From contig JAEWVC010000031.1 of assembly GCA_023459275.1 (NCBI GenBank), positions 1 to 29,135 of the forward strand: 29,135 nt of DNA, written 5' to 3'. The notes beneath the pieces are model-generated. The model was not told the DNA's origin. It worked only from the letters and a program-made list of their open reading frames with translations, and did no database searches. The DNA is from Bacillota bacterium. GTDB taxonomy: Bacteria; Bacillota; Clostridia; Christensenellales; Aristaeellaceae. Positions 16,123 through 24,242 of this stretch are shown here, piece by piece. The position numbers and the translations under genes are program-made. Position 1 is the stretch's first letter. Each line of letters opens with the position of its first letter.

Positions 16123-18494
16123 GGAGCCGCTCCTTTCACAAAGGGGATCACGCGCCAGGTATCTCCCCGCGCAAGCAGTGTCACTGCCCCCGCCTCATCC
16201 GTTCTTAACAGGGGAATGCCGTGGCTTTGAATCCTTTTAAGCGTGCCGGCGGCGGGAAGGCTTGAAAGGCCGGAACAGCTGATGACCGCCATTTGCGGGC
16301 CCACCGCGTCAAGGAAGCCGTCGCCCGTGCTGCTTACGCTGCCGTGGTGGGATACCTTCAATATATCCGCCGGAATGGCGGCGTACCTTTCAAACATGCC
16401 GGTGATATCCGAGGCTTGCAGCAGGCTTACCTCTTCCATCTGAAGCCACAGGACCAGCGGGGTCTGGTTAGCATCCTGGTGGGGCCGCACCTTGCCCGCC
16501 ATGGGCCAGACAACTGTCATGGAAGTCCGGGGGCTTTCAAGCACGGCACCCGCAGCCAGCGTTTCCACCGGAACGCCCGCCTCCCGAAGCAGCGAAAGCT
16601 GCCTTACTGCCTCCGCGTCCGCCTGGGTGCTTTCCGCGCCCTCGGGAAGATAGGCATGCCGGATCATGATCCCTTCCTGAAGCAGCCTTTCCACGCCGCC
16701 CGCGTGATCCATATGCAGATGCGTGAGGACCAGCGCGTCAATGTCACGGCCTTCCGCCAGCAGCATATCGGCGACTTCCGCCCCGGTTTCGCCCACATCG
16801 ATCACTGCGGTGTACCCGCCGTCTGTCAGGATGGCCGCGTCTGCGTCGCCCACGCTGAGCTGGATATAGCGCACCTCCCGGATGACCGCAAGCTGGCTTA
16901 AGCCCACGGCGAAAACGGCGGCGGTTACAAGCGCCAGCGCCCGCCGCCTGCCCCGCAAAAGGACATAGGGGGAAAGAAGCAGCATGGCCACCACACAGCC
17001 TATGGCCACCGGAAAGGAGGGGGAAGGGACCTGCAGGGCCATGCCCGGTACGCCGGCACCAAAGTGCACCACGCTTTGCAGGACGCCCGCCAGCCATCCT
17101 GCCGCGGCACCGGCGGCCTGGCCGATAACGCCAAAGGGGCTTGCCGCCAGCGCAAGCAGGAAGGCCGCCATCAGCACCGCCACATAGGGGATCACCAGCA
17201 GGTTTACAAAAATGCCCAGCAGGGAAACCTGGTGGTACCACACGGCCAGGGGCAGCACCACACCAAGCTGCGCCGCGATCCCCATGGCGGGCAGTGCCTT
17301 GAGGGCCTGCCACCTTTGGTGTATGAACCGGCGGGGCCGGCCGGGATGCCTGAGCTTTTTCCCCGGGAAGCGCCTGCTTTGCCATGCAAGCAGCGGCTGC
17401 CCCAGGACCAGCATGGCCGTCACCGCGCCAAAGGACAATTGGAAGCCGGGGGACAGCAAATCCAGGGGCCTTAAAATCAGCAGCAACAGATAGGCCGCGG
17501 CGATGGAGGTCATGGGATCATGGGCACGGCCATAAAGCTTTGCCCCCAGATAGACCAAAAGCATCAGGGATGCGCGGATCACAGGCGCATTCCCGCCGGT
17601 CAAAAAGGCGTAGGCAATCAAAAAAGCGGCGGTGACGGCAAAGCGGGCTTTGGGCCGCACCTTCATCTCCTTCAGCAGCCACAGGATCATAAAGGCCAGA
17701 TAGCCCACATGCAGCCCGGAGACGGACAGCACATGGGCAGTGCCCGTAATCCGGAAATCCTGCCTATCCTCCTCCGGAAGCTGGTCGGCCGCGCCCAGCA
17801 GCATCACGGCGGCCAAGCCCGCCTTGTCGCCCATGGTTTTGGCAAGCGCCCGGGTCAGCGATTCCCGCAGGCGGTAGGCGTAATCCCCGTCGAAAACGGA
17901 GCGCGGCGCCGTTATGGCAAGCCCCTCCCGCCCATACAGGCAGACGCTGATGTTCCGCTGTTTCAAATACAGGTCAAAATCGAATCCGTAGGGGTTCATC
18001 TGCCCTTGGGGAGGGTAAAGCCTCCCGGAAAAGGATACGCCGCATCCGTTATCTAGGGCCGGAGGCGGTTCGCCGTCCTTCAGGTAAAACGTCCAGTAGG
18101 CGCCGCCCGGAAGGCTCTCGCCGCCGATGGATACGTTTTTAAGCACACAGGCAACCTGCCCGTCCTCCCGAAAACGGACCTGCCCGGATACGGTACCCAT
18201 AAAGGCATAGTCCCCTTCCGCCGGCCGGACCGGGTTCGCGCTCAGGGAGGCCAGCATAAGCCCCAGAAAGAAAAAAGCCGGCAGCACCCCGAGCACCGTT
18301 TTCCGGCCCGATAGAAACCAAAAAAGGGCCAGCAGGCAGGCTGCGGCTAGTCCGGCCAGCCACAGCCAGTGGAAGGGGCGCAAAGCCCCCAGCAGCACGC
18401 CGCCGCTTAGTGTGAGCGCAGCCGAGACAAGAGGCCGGCCCGTGTGAAAGGGCAGCGGGCGCGGGCTTAGCCTGGGGGGAGGGGAGGCGTCCAT
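16119..18494 (-). CDS. comEC: ComEC/Rec2-family DNA uptake channel protein
   Basis: ComEC carries single-stranded DNA across the inner membrane during transformation. The 791-residue product has an N-terminal pair of membrane helices with a DUF4131/OB-like extracellular domain (about 70-190), the competence domain with many membrane helices (about 215-520, including SVSGLHVGYLAF near 260), and a C-terminal metallo-beta-lactamase-fold domain. The latter keeps LTHLHMDHAGG near 590 and KVSHHGS near 716, so its metal-binding residues appear present. It starts 6 bases after the stop of the upstream MBL-fold gene and overlaps holA. The ribosome site (GGGAAG) is weak, and coupling to the upstream gene is likely. 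No other competence gene is in the window, so natural competence cannot be inferred from this gene alone. Confidence 0.95.
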   Translation of the reverse strand: MDASPPPRLSPRPLPFHTGRPLVSAALTLSGGVLLGALRPFHWLWLAGLAAACLLALFWFLSGRKTVLGVLPAFFFLGLMLASLSANPVRPAEGDYAFMGTVSGQVRFREDGQVACVLKNVSIGGESLPGGAYWTFYLKDGEPPPALDNGCGVSFSGRLYPPQGQMNPYGFDFDLYLKQRNISVCLYGREGLAITAPRSVFDGDYAYRLRESLTRALAKTMGDKAGLAAVMLLGAADQLPEEDRQDFRITGTAHVLSVSGLHVGYLAFMILWLLKEMKVRPKARFAVTAAFLIAYAFLTGGNAPVIRASLMLLVYLGAKLYGRAHDPMTSIAAAYLLLLILRPLDLLSPGFQLSFGAVTAMLVLGQPLLAWQSRRFPGKKLRHPGRPRRFIHQRWQALKALPAMGIAAQLGVVLPLAVWYHQVSLLGIFVNLLVIPYVAVLMAAFLLALAASPFGVIGQAAGAAAGWLAGVLQSVVHFGAGVPGMALQVPSPSFPVAIGCVVAMLLLSPYVLLRGRRRALALVTAAVFAVGLSQLAVIREVRYIQLSVGDADAAILTDGGYTAVIDVGETGAEVADMLLAEGRDIDALVLTHLHMDHAGGVERLLQEGIMIRHAYLPEGAESTQADAEAVRQLSLLREAGVPVETLAAGAVLESPRTSMTVVWPMAGKVRPHQDANQTPLVLWLQMEEVSLLQASDITGMFERYAAIPADILKVSHHGSVSSTGDGFLDAVGPQMAVISCSGLSSLPAAGTLKRIQSHGIPLLRTDEAGAVTLLARGDTWRVIPFVKGAAP

Positions 18495-18500
18495 GGCATG

Positions 18501-19235
18501 TCACTTCCCGCCGTCAACCGTATACAGCATTTCTTCTTTCGCAAGTTCCGTATTTTCAAAAACGGCTCTGGCCTGCGCAAGCAGCGCCGCTGCGTCCACA
18601 TCGGGCCGCAGATGCGTGACCACGAGCCGCCCGGCGCCGGCATCCCTGGCCAGTTCCGCGGCCTTGAAGGCCGACAGATGGGGCGCTTCTATCCGCCACT
18701 GCTCCTTCAAAAAGCAGCCGTCCGCCAGAAGCAGTTCGGTGCCCTTGTAGAAGCCGGCAAGCTCCGGCATGGTGTTGGTGTCCCCTGTGTACCCGAAGGC
18801 GCCGGCCCGGAAGCCCACCGCAGGCACCGGATGCCGGGCGGGACCGCACAGGATGGACAGGCTTCCGGCCTTGACCGCATCCCCCGCTTTGATCCAGTGC
18901 ATCCGGAGGGAATCCGAGGCCGCAAGGAATTGCAGCACCGGGCTCGCGTCATCATAGGGCGCGTATACGTCAAGAGGCGGGAGGCTGTCCTGCTGGCGGC
19001 GGATATCCATATAGTAGCGCAGGGAAATCATATCCGAGCAGTGGTCGCCGTGGCCATGGGACAAAAGCACCGCCTTGAGGGACGCAGGATCGGTCCTGGC
19101 TGTCAGCCTGGCCAGCACGCCGGGGCCGCAGTCCATCAGCACCCGGTCCTCCCCCTGGGAGACAAGATATCCGGAGCAGGCGCCCCTGGCCGTGGGATAC
19201 GGGCCGTTCAAACCCAAAATGCGGATATTCATCAC
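18501..19235 (-). CDS. Metallo-beta-lactamase-fold hydrolase (RNase Z/phosphodiesterase-like)
   Basis: This is a 244-residue stand-alone MBL-fold protein. Near residue 60 it has SHGHGDHCSD, the H-x-H-x-D-H metal site. It also has FGYTGDTNTMPEL near 148 (metal-bridging Asp) and a later HLSAFKAAELARDA followed by VVTHLRPD, which supplies the final His ligands. This pattern fits the RNase Z/ElaC-like and cyclic-nucleotide phosphodiesterase branch. The substrate is unknown. The exosite arm of true RNase Z is not evident, so tRNA 3' processing is not claimed. The start is either GTG at 19235 (7 bases from GGAGG) or ATG at 19232 (10 bases). I keep the GTG for spacing. It is first in an operon with comEC and holA and has its own promoter. 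Confidence 0.85.
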   Translation of the reverse strand: MMNIRILGLNGPYPTARGACSGYLVSQGEDRVLMDCGPGVLARLTARTDPASLKAVLLSHGHGDHCSDMISLRYYMDIRRQQDSLPPLDVYAPYDDASPVLQFLAASDSLRMHWIKAGDAVKAGSLSILCGPARHPVPAVGFRAGAFGYTGDTNTMPELAGFYKGTELLLADGCFLKEQWRIEAPHLSAFKAAELARDAGAGRLVVTHLRPDVDAAALLAQARAVFENTELAKEEMLYTVDGGK

Positions 19236-19261
19236 GTTTTTCCCTCCTTCCGGCTTTTTTC

Positions 19262-19290
19262 ATTGTATCATGAACTGATACTATTTCCAA
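19262..19290 (-). promoter_or_regulatory. Promoter of the MBL-comEC-holA operon with overlapping palindrome
   Basis: On the minus strand there is TTGGAA (19290-19285), a 17-base spacer, and TACAAT (19267-19262). TGA before the -10 makes it an extended -10 promoter. A perfect palindrome, GTATCA (19265-19270), 5 bases, TGATAC (19276-19281), covers the -10 and half the spacer and could be an operator. The -35 lies inside the tip of the inverted-repeat element at 19276-19438. Confidence 0.7.
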
Positions 19291-19438
19291 ATATTCTTTC
19301 ATCGTTACGGCGGTTCTTTTCGTGCAGGACTGTGTCGCATTCTCCCCGGCGTAGCGCGGCGTTGCTTCGCTCCGTCTCCTTGACCTGCATCGAAAATTCC
19401 TCGCCGCGTTGGACGAAAAGCATTTTACAATAGTATGA
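19276..19438. mobile_element. MITE-like element of about 163 bp with imperfect terminal inverted repeats
   Basis: The tips are TGATACTATT (19276-19285) and AATAGTATGA (19429-19438), which match at 9 of 10 positions when inverted. Similarity continues inward for about 52 bases: AAAT, TTTC-TC, ACGGCG/GCGGCG and TTTTCG-TGCAGG (19317-19327) against CCTGCA-CGAAAA (19384-19396). No transposase is coded. I see no clear target-site duplication. The region holds no credible gene; the short frames across it appear to be by-products. Assignment as a non-autonomous mobile element is an inference from structure alone. Confidence 0.5.
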
Positions 19439-19463
19439 AGAGGTCCACAATGCCGGATAAAGG

Positions 19464-19516
19464 CGGGGCGGGGACTTTTTGAAAAAGCCCCCGCCCCGTT
19501 CCCCATCCGAAAAAGG
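19464..19516 (-). repeat. Dispersed palindromic repeat, copy B
   Basis: On the minus strand the left flank reads CTTTTTCGGATGGGGAAC (19516-19499). The arms are 19498-19482 and 19480-19464, 17 bases each with a single A-C mismatch and a one-base loop. It begins 12 bases after the hpf stop in the direction of hpf transcription. Confidence 0.8.
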
Positions 19517-19527
19517 GAAAAAAAGTT

Positions 19528-20070
19528 TTATTCTTCGGGCTCCAGCAGGCCCAGGTTGCCATCCTTGCGCAGGTACAGCACGTTGGTGCGCTCGGTCTCG
19601 ATATTCACAAAAACGAAGAATGCGTGTCCCAGCAGTTCCATCTGCAGCGTGGCATCCTCCACGGACATGGGACGGACGGGAAACTGCTTTACGCGCACCA
19701 CCTGGCGCTCCTCCTGGGCGCCTGTGGCAGCATCCTCGATAAATTCCATTTCGGGGCTCTTGAAAGCATCCTCCCGCAGGCGCTTTTCCAGCTTGGTGCG
19801 GTGGCGGTGGATCTGCTTCTCCAGCTTGGCCAGCGCCTGGTCGATGGCCAGGTACAAATTATCTTCGGCGGAGGCTTCCGCCCTAAGGATCACGCCCTCG
19901 AAGGGCACGGTAATCTCGGCGGTGCGGCGGCTTGAGCGCTCTTTGGAAAGCCGGACGAACATCTCGGTATCCGGCTTTAAATACCGTTCCATGCGGTTTG
20001 TTTTTTTGGTGATCCGGTCCGTGATGCCCGGTGTAATGGGCATATTTTTTCCGGTGACTGTCGTCTTCAT
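19528..20070 (-). CDS. hpf: Ribosome hibernation promoting factor, long form
   Basis: Long HPF blocks the mRNA and tRNA sites of the 30S subunit and dimerises ribosomes to 100S particles in starved cells. The 180-residue product has an N-terminal YfiA/HPF domain (about 1-95), with the basic RHRTKLEKRLR helix just after it, an acidic linker (about 110-125), and the C-terminal dimerisation domain from about 128, with FPVRPMSVEDATLQMELLGH and FFVFVN. The frame is open 18 codons upstream, but AAAGGAG lies 8 bases before the ATG at 20070 and the family N-terminus (MKTTVTGKN) starts there. It is monocistronic and divergent from spoVT. Confidence 0.96.
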   Translation of the reverse strand: MKTTVTGKNMPITPGITDRITKKTNRMERYLKPDTEMFVRLSKERSSRRTAEITVPFEGVILRAEASAEDNLYLAIDQALAKLEKQIHRHRTKLEKRLREDAFKSPEMEFIEDAATGAQEERQVVRVKQFPVRPMSVEDATLQMELLGHAFFVFVNIETERTNVLYLRKDGNLGLLEPEE

Positions 20071-20426
20071 AGCGATTGCTCCTTTATGTGAGAATGGGTT
20101 CATCCCCGGGGATGAAAAAAGCACGGCAGGATTTTATGCGGCGAACGCCGTACCGTCGTGCGACCTGGTCAACGGAACCACGCCCTTTCATAACAGGATG
20201 GACATTGTTCTGACCGTATTGAAAGCATTCGCCGCGATCTTTCAATCTCCTTCTTTTTTGCTTGCGCGGGCCGCATGTTCCTTTCGGCCGGGCCGCCGCA
20301 TCCCCATCAATTGACATTGGGCCGCATGGTTTTCCATGGTCTCCTGCGGAATAAAAGGGCAGGGCGGGGAAACAATAACATCACGGCGAGGCGGTGAAGC
20401 CCCGCACACGCAAGGAGGTTTTATCA
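20071..20426. other. Divergent intergenic region between hpf and spoVT
   Basis: This 356-base stretch holds no gene I can support. It contains the perfect palindrome at 20099-20116, a CATGG-TTTT-CCATG hairpin (20325-20338) and an isolated TTGACA at 20311-20316 with only a poor -10 (CATGGT, three of six) 18 bases later. A convincing hpf promoter was not found; the best is a TAAAAT on the minus strand without a good -35. A sporulation-sigma promoter for spoVT would be expected from Bacillus, but no good match is seen. Confidence 0.5.
20099..20116. promoter_or_regulatory. Perfect 18-base palindrome in the hpf leader
   Basis: TTCATCCCCGGGGATGAA is a perfect palindrome with no loop, 28 bases upstream of the hpf start and directly next to a run of six A/T bases. 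Its lack of a loop favours a protein-binding operator over an RNA hairpin. No regulator is known to me for this exact motif. Confidence 0.45.
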
Positions 20427-20981
20427 TTGAGGGCAACAGGAATCGTGCGCAGGATCGACGAACTGGGCCGCGTCGTCATTCCCAAAGAAATCAGGCGCAC
20501 ACTGCGCATCCGTGAGGGTGATCCGCTGGAAATCTACACCGACCGGGACGGCGAGGTGATCCTGAAAAAATACTCGCCCATTGGTGAGATGTCCGGTTTT
20601 GCCAAAGATTATACGGAATCCCTATTCCGCAGCCTGGGCCACATCGCCTGCATCGTGGACCGGGACCAGGTGGTTGCCGCCAGCGGTGTGGCCAAGAAGG
20701 AACTTTGCGACAAGCCCATCAGCCATGACCTGGAAACGGCCATCGCCAACCGGCAAACGGTGGCCATCAACCGGGCGGTGGGCGGAAAGATCGTGGCCGT
20801 CACCAACGAGGAGGACATGTCGGGCTATACCGCCCAGGTGGTATCGCCCATCATTGCCGATGGGGAGGCCATTGGCGCGGTGGTGCTCATGAGCAAGGAG
20901 CAGGGCGCAAAGATGGGGGATACGGAGTTGAAGGTGGCCGAAACCGCCGCCGGCATCGTGGGCCGGCAGATGGAACAATAG
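20427..20981 (+). CDS. spoVT: Stage V sporulation transcription factor SpoVT (TTG start)
   Basis: SpoVT is an AbrB-family regulator that tunes late forespore genes. The 184-residue product has the SpoVT/AbrB swapped-hairpin DNA-binding domain at residues 1-50 (ATGIVRRIDELGRVVIPKEI, then RRTLRIREGDPLEIY) and a C-terminal GAF-like domain from about 58 on. It matches the Bacillus length (178) and the nearly invariant N-terminus. The start is TTG at 20427, set by AAGGAGG (20412-20418) 8 bases upstream; the upstream in-frame GTG at 20394 has no such site. Presence next to a SpoVB-like gene and yabN/rqcP reproduces the B. subtilis order and suggests a spore-forming lineage, although it does not prove that this organism sporulates. 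Confidence 0.96.
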   Translation: MRATGIVRRIDELGRVVIPKEIRRTLRIREGDPLEIYTDRDGEVILKKYSPIGEMSGFAKDYTESLFRSLGHIACIVDRDQVVAASGVAKKELCDKPISHDLETAIANRQTVAINRAVGGKIVAVTNEEDMSGYTAQVVSPIIADGEAIGAVVLMSKEQGAKMGDTELKVAETAAGIVGRQMEQ

Positions 20982-20983
20982 GC

Positions 20984-21038
20984 GTTTTGGGAGACGGAAT
21001 GCGGGGAGGGGACTTTTTGAAAAAAAGCCCCTCCCCGC
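20984..21038 (+). repeat. Dispersed palindromic repeat, copy C
   Basis: Left flank GTTTTGGGAGACGGAAT (20984-21000), arms 21001-21018 and 21022-21038 (GCGGGGAGGGG, a bulged A, CTTTTT and its complement), with a 3-base loop. The bulged A sits where copies A and B have an A-C mismatch. It begins 2 bases after the spoVT stop, in the same direction. Confidence 0.8.
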
Positions 21039-21108
21039 GCCCTTCCTCAAGAATTTTATAGGGGAATGACAAGATAACGTGGCGTAAACCATTTTATTGA
21101 TAACGGGC

Positions 21109-21150
21109 TTGTGCTCCCGCAACAGATTACTTATAATGAATATGTTGCGG
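21109..21150 (+). promoter_or_regulatory. Promoter of the flippase gene with flanking inverted repeat
   Basis: TTGTGC (21109-21114), a 17-base spacer and a consensus TATAAT (21132-21137). CCGCAACA (21117-21124) and TGTTGCGG (21143-21150) form a perfect 8-base inverted repeat that brackets the -10 box and the likely start point. This is an operator-like arrangement, and an RNA hairpin is less likely because the left arm would not be transcribed. Confidence 0.6.
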
Positions 21151-21188
21151 AATTTTTTTGCCGCGAACTGGAAGCAAGGAAGTGTGCC

Positions 21189-22784
21189 ATGACCCGTACA
21201 CAAAAATCCATCCTGGGCGGCGTGACCATCCTGGGCATTACAGGCATCATTTGCAAGATGGTGGGTGTGCTGTTTCGCATTCCCTTGGCCTGGATCATCG
21301 GAGAGGATGGGCTGGGCACGTACCAGCTTGTTTTTCCCACGTATTCGCTGCTTTTGACCATCTCCTCCGCAGGGCTGCCGGTGGCCATCTCCCGGATGGT
21401 GGCCCACTGCCTGGCCAAGGATGACCCGCGCAACGCCAAAAGGGTATTTCAAAGCGCCCTGTACATGCTTTTCGCGCTGGGCCTTGTTTCCACCATCGTC
21501 CTGATCGTTTTCAGCGGGCCGCTAAGCGCGGGCGTTATCAAGAATTCCCAGACGGAGTTGGGCTTTCTCGCCATCGCGCCCTCCCTGTTTCTGGTGTGCG
21601 TGATGTCCGCCTTCCGGGGCTTTATGCAGGGGCAGCAGGATATGGTGCCCACCGCCATCTCACAGCTTATCGAGCAGGTGGGCAAGGTGGCCGTGGCGCT
21701 GCCCCTGGCCGCCATGGGGATGAAGATCAGCATTGCCCACGCCGCGGCCGGCGCGCTTCTGGGCACCTCCATTACGGAAGGTATCGCGCTTGTGTATATC
21801 ATTTTCCCGTATGCCCGCAGGAAAAAACGGCTGGACGGCGCCGCACAGGATGAATCGCAGCTTCCCATCCCTATGAAAACACTGATGAAGCGGCTTGCGG
21901 CCAATGCCGTCCCCATCACCCTGGGGGCCTGCATCGTACCCCTGGCCGCCTTTGTGGATTCGGCCATGCTGGTAAGCAGGCTTCAGCAGATCGGCTTCAC
22001 CGAGGGGCGTGCCACGGAACTGTACGGCCTGTATTCCGGGCTTGTGATCAACCTGATCAATGTGCCCACCGCTTTTTCCATCGCTTTGGGCATGAGCCTG
22101 GTCCCCGCCATCTCCGGACATTTTGCACGCCAGAATTTTGAGGGCGTAGCCAAGCAGGCCGGGCTGGGGCTTCGGCTGTCATTTCTGATCGGGCTCCCAA
22201 GCTCTATGGGTCTGAGCATCCTGGCGGAACGGCTGCTGTTTTTCTTCTACGGGAACGGTAAAATCTCCGCGGCCAATCTTTCCCTTGCCGCGGAATACTT
22301 GACTGTCAGCGGGTTGACGGTAATCATCTTCACCGTGGTGCAGTCCACCAGCAGCATCCTGCAAGGGATGCGCAAGCAGCGCATTCCCATGTACACCCTC
22401 ATGGTGGGCGTGGCTTTCAAGATTCTGCTGAATTATACCCTGGTGGGTATCCCCTCTGTCAACATCCACGGCGCGCCCGTCTCCTCCCTGGTGTGCTACA
22501 CCGTGAGCATGGTGCCCAACGTGTACTATGTGCTCAAGTACGGGCACATGACCTTTGACTGGAAAGGGTTTGTATGGAGGCCGCTGCTGGCCGCCCTCGC
22601 CATGGCGGCGGTGATTTACGCGGGCGGCGTGCTTTTACCCCAAGGGCGGCTGTATACGCTGCTGTTGGTAGCCGTGGGCATCCTGGTCTATGCGGGTGCG
22701 GCGGTCCTGTTCAAGGCCATCACCCCGGAGGACCGCAAAATGTTCAAGCGCTTCAAGCGAAAGACGCAGACCGAGGAGGAATGA
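21189..22784 (+). CDS. yabM: SpoVB/YabM/MurJ-like polysaccharide or lipid II flippase (MOP superfamily)
   Basis: This is a multidrug/oligosaccharidyl-lipid/polysaccharide (MOP) exporter-fold protein, likely to flip undecaprenyl-linked sugars. The 531-residue product has about 14 membrane segments. The first loop carries FRIPLAWIIGEDGLGTYQLVFPTYSLLLTISSAGLPVAISRMVA, typical of the SpoVB/YtgP branch. Later come RGFMQGQQDMVPTAISQLIEQVGKV and a midpoint repeat of the two-lobe fold. An AAGGAAG site lies 7 bases before the ATG at 21189, and the family N-terminus starts there rather than at the upstream in-frame GTG at 21111. Its place after spoVT equals yabM in Bacillus. The substrate is not determinable from sequence. 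It ends 3 bases before yabN. Confidence 0.92.
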   Translation: MTRTQKSILGGVTILGITGIICKMVGVLFRIPLAWIIGEDGLGTYQLVFPTYSLLLTISSAGLPVAISRMVAHCLAKDDPRNAKRVFQSALYMLFALGLVSTIVLIVFSGPLSAGVIKNSQTELGFLAIAPSLFLVCVMSAFRGFMQGQQDMVPTAISQLIEQVGKVAVALPLAAMGMKISIAHAAAGALLGTSITEGIALVYIIFPYARRKKRLDGAAQDESQLPIPMKTLMKRLAANAVPITLGACIVPLAAFVDSAMLVSRLQQIGFTEGRATELYGLYSGLVINLINVPTAFSIALGMSLVPAISGHFARQNFEGVAKQAGLGLRLSFLIGLPSSMGLSILAERLLFFFYGNGKISAANLSLAAEYLTVSGLTVIIFTVVQSTSSILQGMRKQRIPMYTLMVGVAFKILLNYTLVGIPSVNIHGAPVSSLVCYTVSMVPNVYYVLKYGHMTFDWKGFVWRPLLAALAMAAVIYAGGVLLPQGRLYTLLLVAVGILVYAGAAVLFKAITPEDRKMFKRFKRKTQTEEE

Positions 22785-22787
22785 GCG

Positions 22788-24242
22788 ATGCAGAAGATTA
22801 TTGTCGTGCCGCTGGGGCCCGGCGCGCCGGAGCATCTGACACTGGGCGCCATCAGCGCGCTGAAGGGCGCCGGCACGGTGATATTGCGCACGGGCCGGCA
22901 CGGAGCCGTCCCTGAGCTTGAGAAGCAGGGAATCACCTATACCACGCTGGACGCGCTGTATGAGGCCAGCGAGGATTTTGACGCATTGAACGGCAAAGCG
23001 GCGCAAACGGTATGGGAGGCGGCAGGAAAGGGTACCGTAGCCTACGGCGTGGCCGATCCCCTGGCGGATGATACGGTGCGGGCGCTTATGAAAGAAGCCG
23101 GGCCAGGGCGGCAGGTGGCTGTCCTCCCCGGGGTGACGCTGTCGGCGGCCTGCCTGAGCGCGCTGAAAGATATCCCCGCCGGACAGGCACTGCGTGTTCT
23201 TCCCGCCTCCGCCACGCAGGGCTCGGCTTTTGTGCCTTCCGAGCCGCTGCTGGTTACGGAACTCAACAGCCGCCTGATGACCGGAGAGGTCAAGGGGTGG
23301 CTGATGGCGCTCCACCGCCCGGAGCACAGCGTGTTTTTCTTCCCGCCCGGGGAAAGCGCAGCCCGGAGCGTTGCGGAGATCCCCCTTTGCGAACTGGACA
23401 GGCAGAAGGCCTACGACCATACATCCGCCGTCTACGTCCCCGGAGCTGGGATGCTTCAAAGGGAGCGTCACGACTTTTTTGATCTGTTGCAGATCATGGC
23501 GAAGCTTCGGGCTCCGGATGGCTGCCCTTGGGACAGGGAGCAAAGCCACGAAAGCCTGCGCCCCTACCTGCTGGAAGAGGCGTACGAGGCTGTTGCAGCC
23601 ATTGATGAGGGGGACATGGACCATGTGGCGGACGAACTGGGGGACGTGCTTTTGCAGGTGGTATTCCACGCCCAGGTCGCTTTGGAGCACGGGGAGTTCG
23701 GCATTCGGGACGTGACCACCGCCATCTGCCAAAAAATGATCTCCCGGCATGCCCATATCTTCGGCCAGGTGAAGTGCGACACCGCGGAAGAGGTGCTTGT
23801 AAGCTGGGATAAGCTCAAGCGGCAGGAACGGGGGCTTACCTCCCAGGCCGCCGTGATGGCGGACGTGCAAAGGAGTCTTCCGGCGCTGATGCGGGCGGCC
23901 AAGGTGCAGCAAAAGGCGCAGCAGGTGGGGTTTGATTGGGACGATCCCGGGGAGGCGCTGAAAAAGGTGCTGGAGGAGGCGCAGGAGGTCGCGGAGGAGC
24001 TTGCAAAAGGTACGGATCCTGGGGAGGAATTGGGGGATCTGCTCTTTGCGGCGGTCAATGTGGCACGCCTGTGCAAAAAGCAGCCGGAGCTTCTTCTTTC
24101 GGAGGCGGTGGACAAGTTCATCCGGCGCTTCGAAAGGATGGAAAAAGCCGTCGCAGCGGAGGGAAAAGCGTTGGAACACTTGACTTTATCGGAAATGGAT
24201 GTATACTGGGAAAAGGGAAAGTTGTTAGAAAGAAAGCAGTAA
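22788..24242 (+). CDS. yabN: YabN: SAM-methyltransferase-like domain fused to MazG nucleotide pyrophosphohydrolase
   Basis: MazG hydrolyses non-canonical and canonical NTPs to NMPs and PPi. The 484-residue product matches YabN. Residues 1-215 form a tetrapyrrole-methylase-like domain (VVPLGPGAPEHLTLGA, GVADPLADD). From about 220 there are two MazG domains, the first with RAPDGCPWDREQSHESLRPYLLEEAYE and DELGDVLLQ (metal-binding EE-x-x-E and D-E-x-G-D) and the second with EEAQEVAEEL and EELGDLLFA. GAGGAGG precedes the ATG by 9 bases. The gene follows yabM with a 3-base gap. A consensus promoter for hup sits inside its last codons. The role of the methylase-like half is not settled. Confidence 0.94.
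   Translation: MQKIIVVPLGPGAPEHLTLGAISALKGAGTVILRTGRHGAVPELEKQGITYTTLDALYEASEDFDALNGKAAQTVWEAAGKGTVAYGVADPLADDTVRALMKEAGPGRQVAVLPGVTLSAACLSALKDIPAGQALRVLPASATQGSAFVPSEPLLVTELNSRLMTGEVKGWLMALHRPEHSVFFFPPGESAARSVAEIPLCELDRQKAYDHTSAVYVPGAGMLQRERHDFFDLLQIMAKLRAPDGCPWDREQSHESLRPYLLEEAYEAVAAIDEGDMDHVADELGDVLLQVVFHAQVALEHGEFGIRDVTTAICQKMISRHAHIFGQVKCDTAEEVLVSWDKLKRQERGLTSQAAVMADVQRSLPALMRAAKVQQKAQQVGFDWDDPGEALKKVLEEAQEVAEELAKGTDPGEELGDLLFAAVNVARLCKKQPELLLSEAVDKFIRRFERMEKAVAAEGKALEHLTLSEMDVYWEKGKLLERKQ
24180..24207 (+). promoter_or_regulatory. Promoter of hup inside the 3' end of yabN
   Basis: TTGACT (24180-24185), a 16-base spacer and TATACT (24202-24207), five of six positions matching at each box. 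The predicted start is near 24214, giving a leader of about 170 bases. The leader contains a bulged stem, CATTCCCTTC with GAAGGAATG, at about 24270-24298. Confidence 0.6.

Noticed and set aside
19268..19450. A 60-codon minus-strand frame before the MBL gene
   Set aside because: It lies inside the inverted-repeat element, ends in the promoter and lacks a ribosome site; it is probably a by-product of the repeat.
20349..20379. A sigma-G-like promoter (GAATA with CAATAAC) before spoVT
   Set aside because: The -10 matches poorly at any allowed spacing, so I do not call it.
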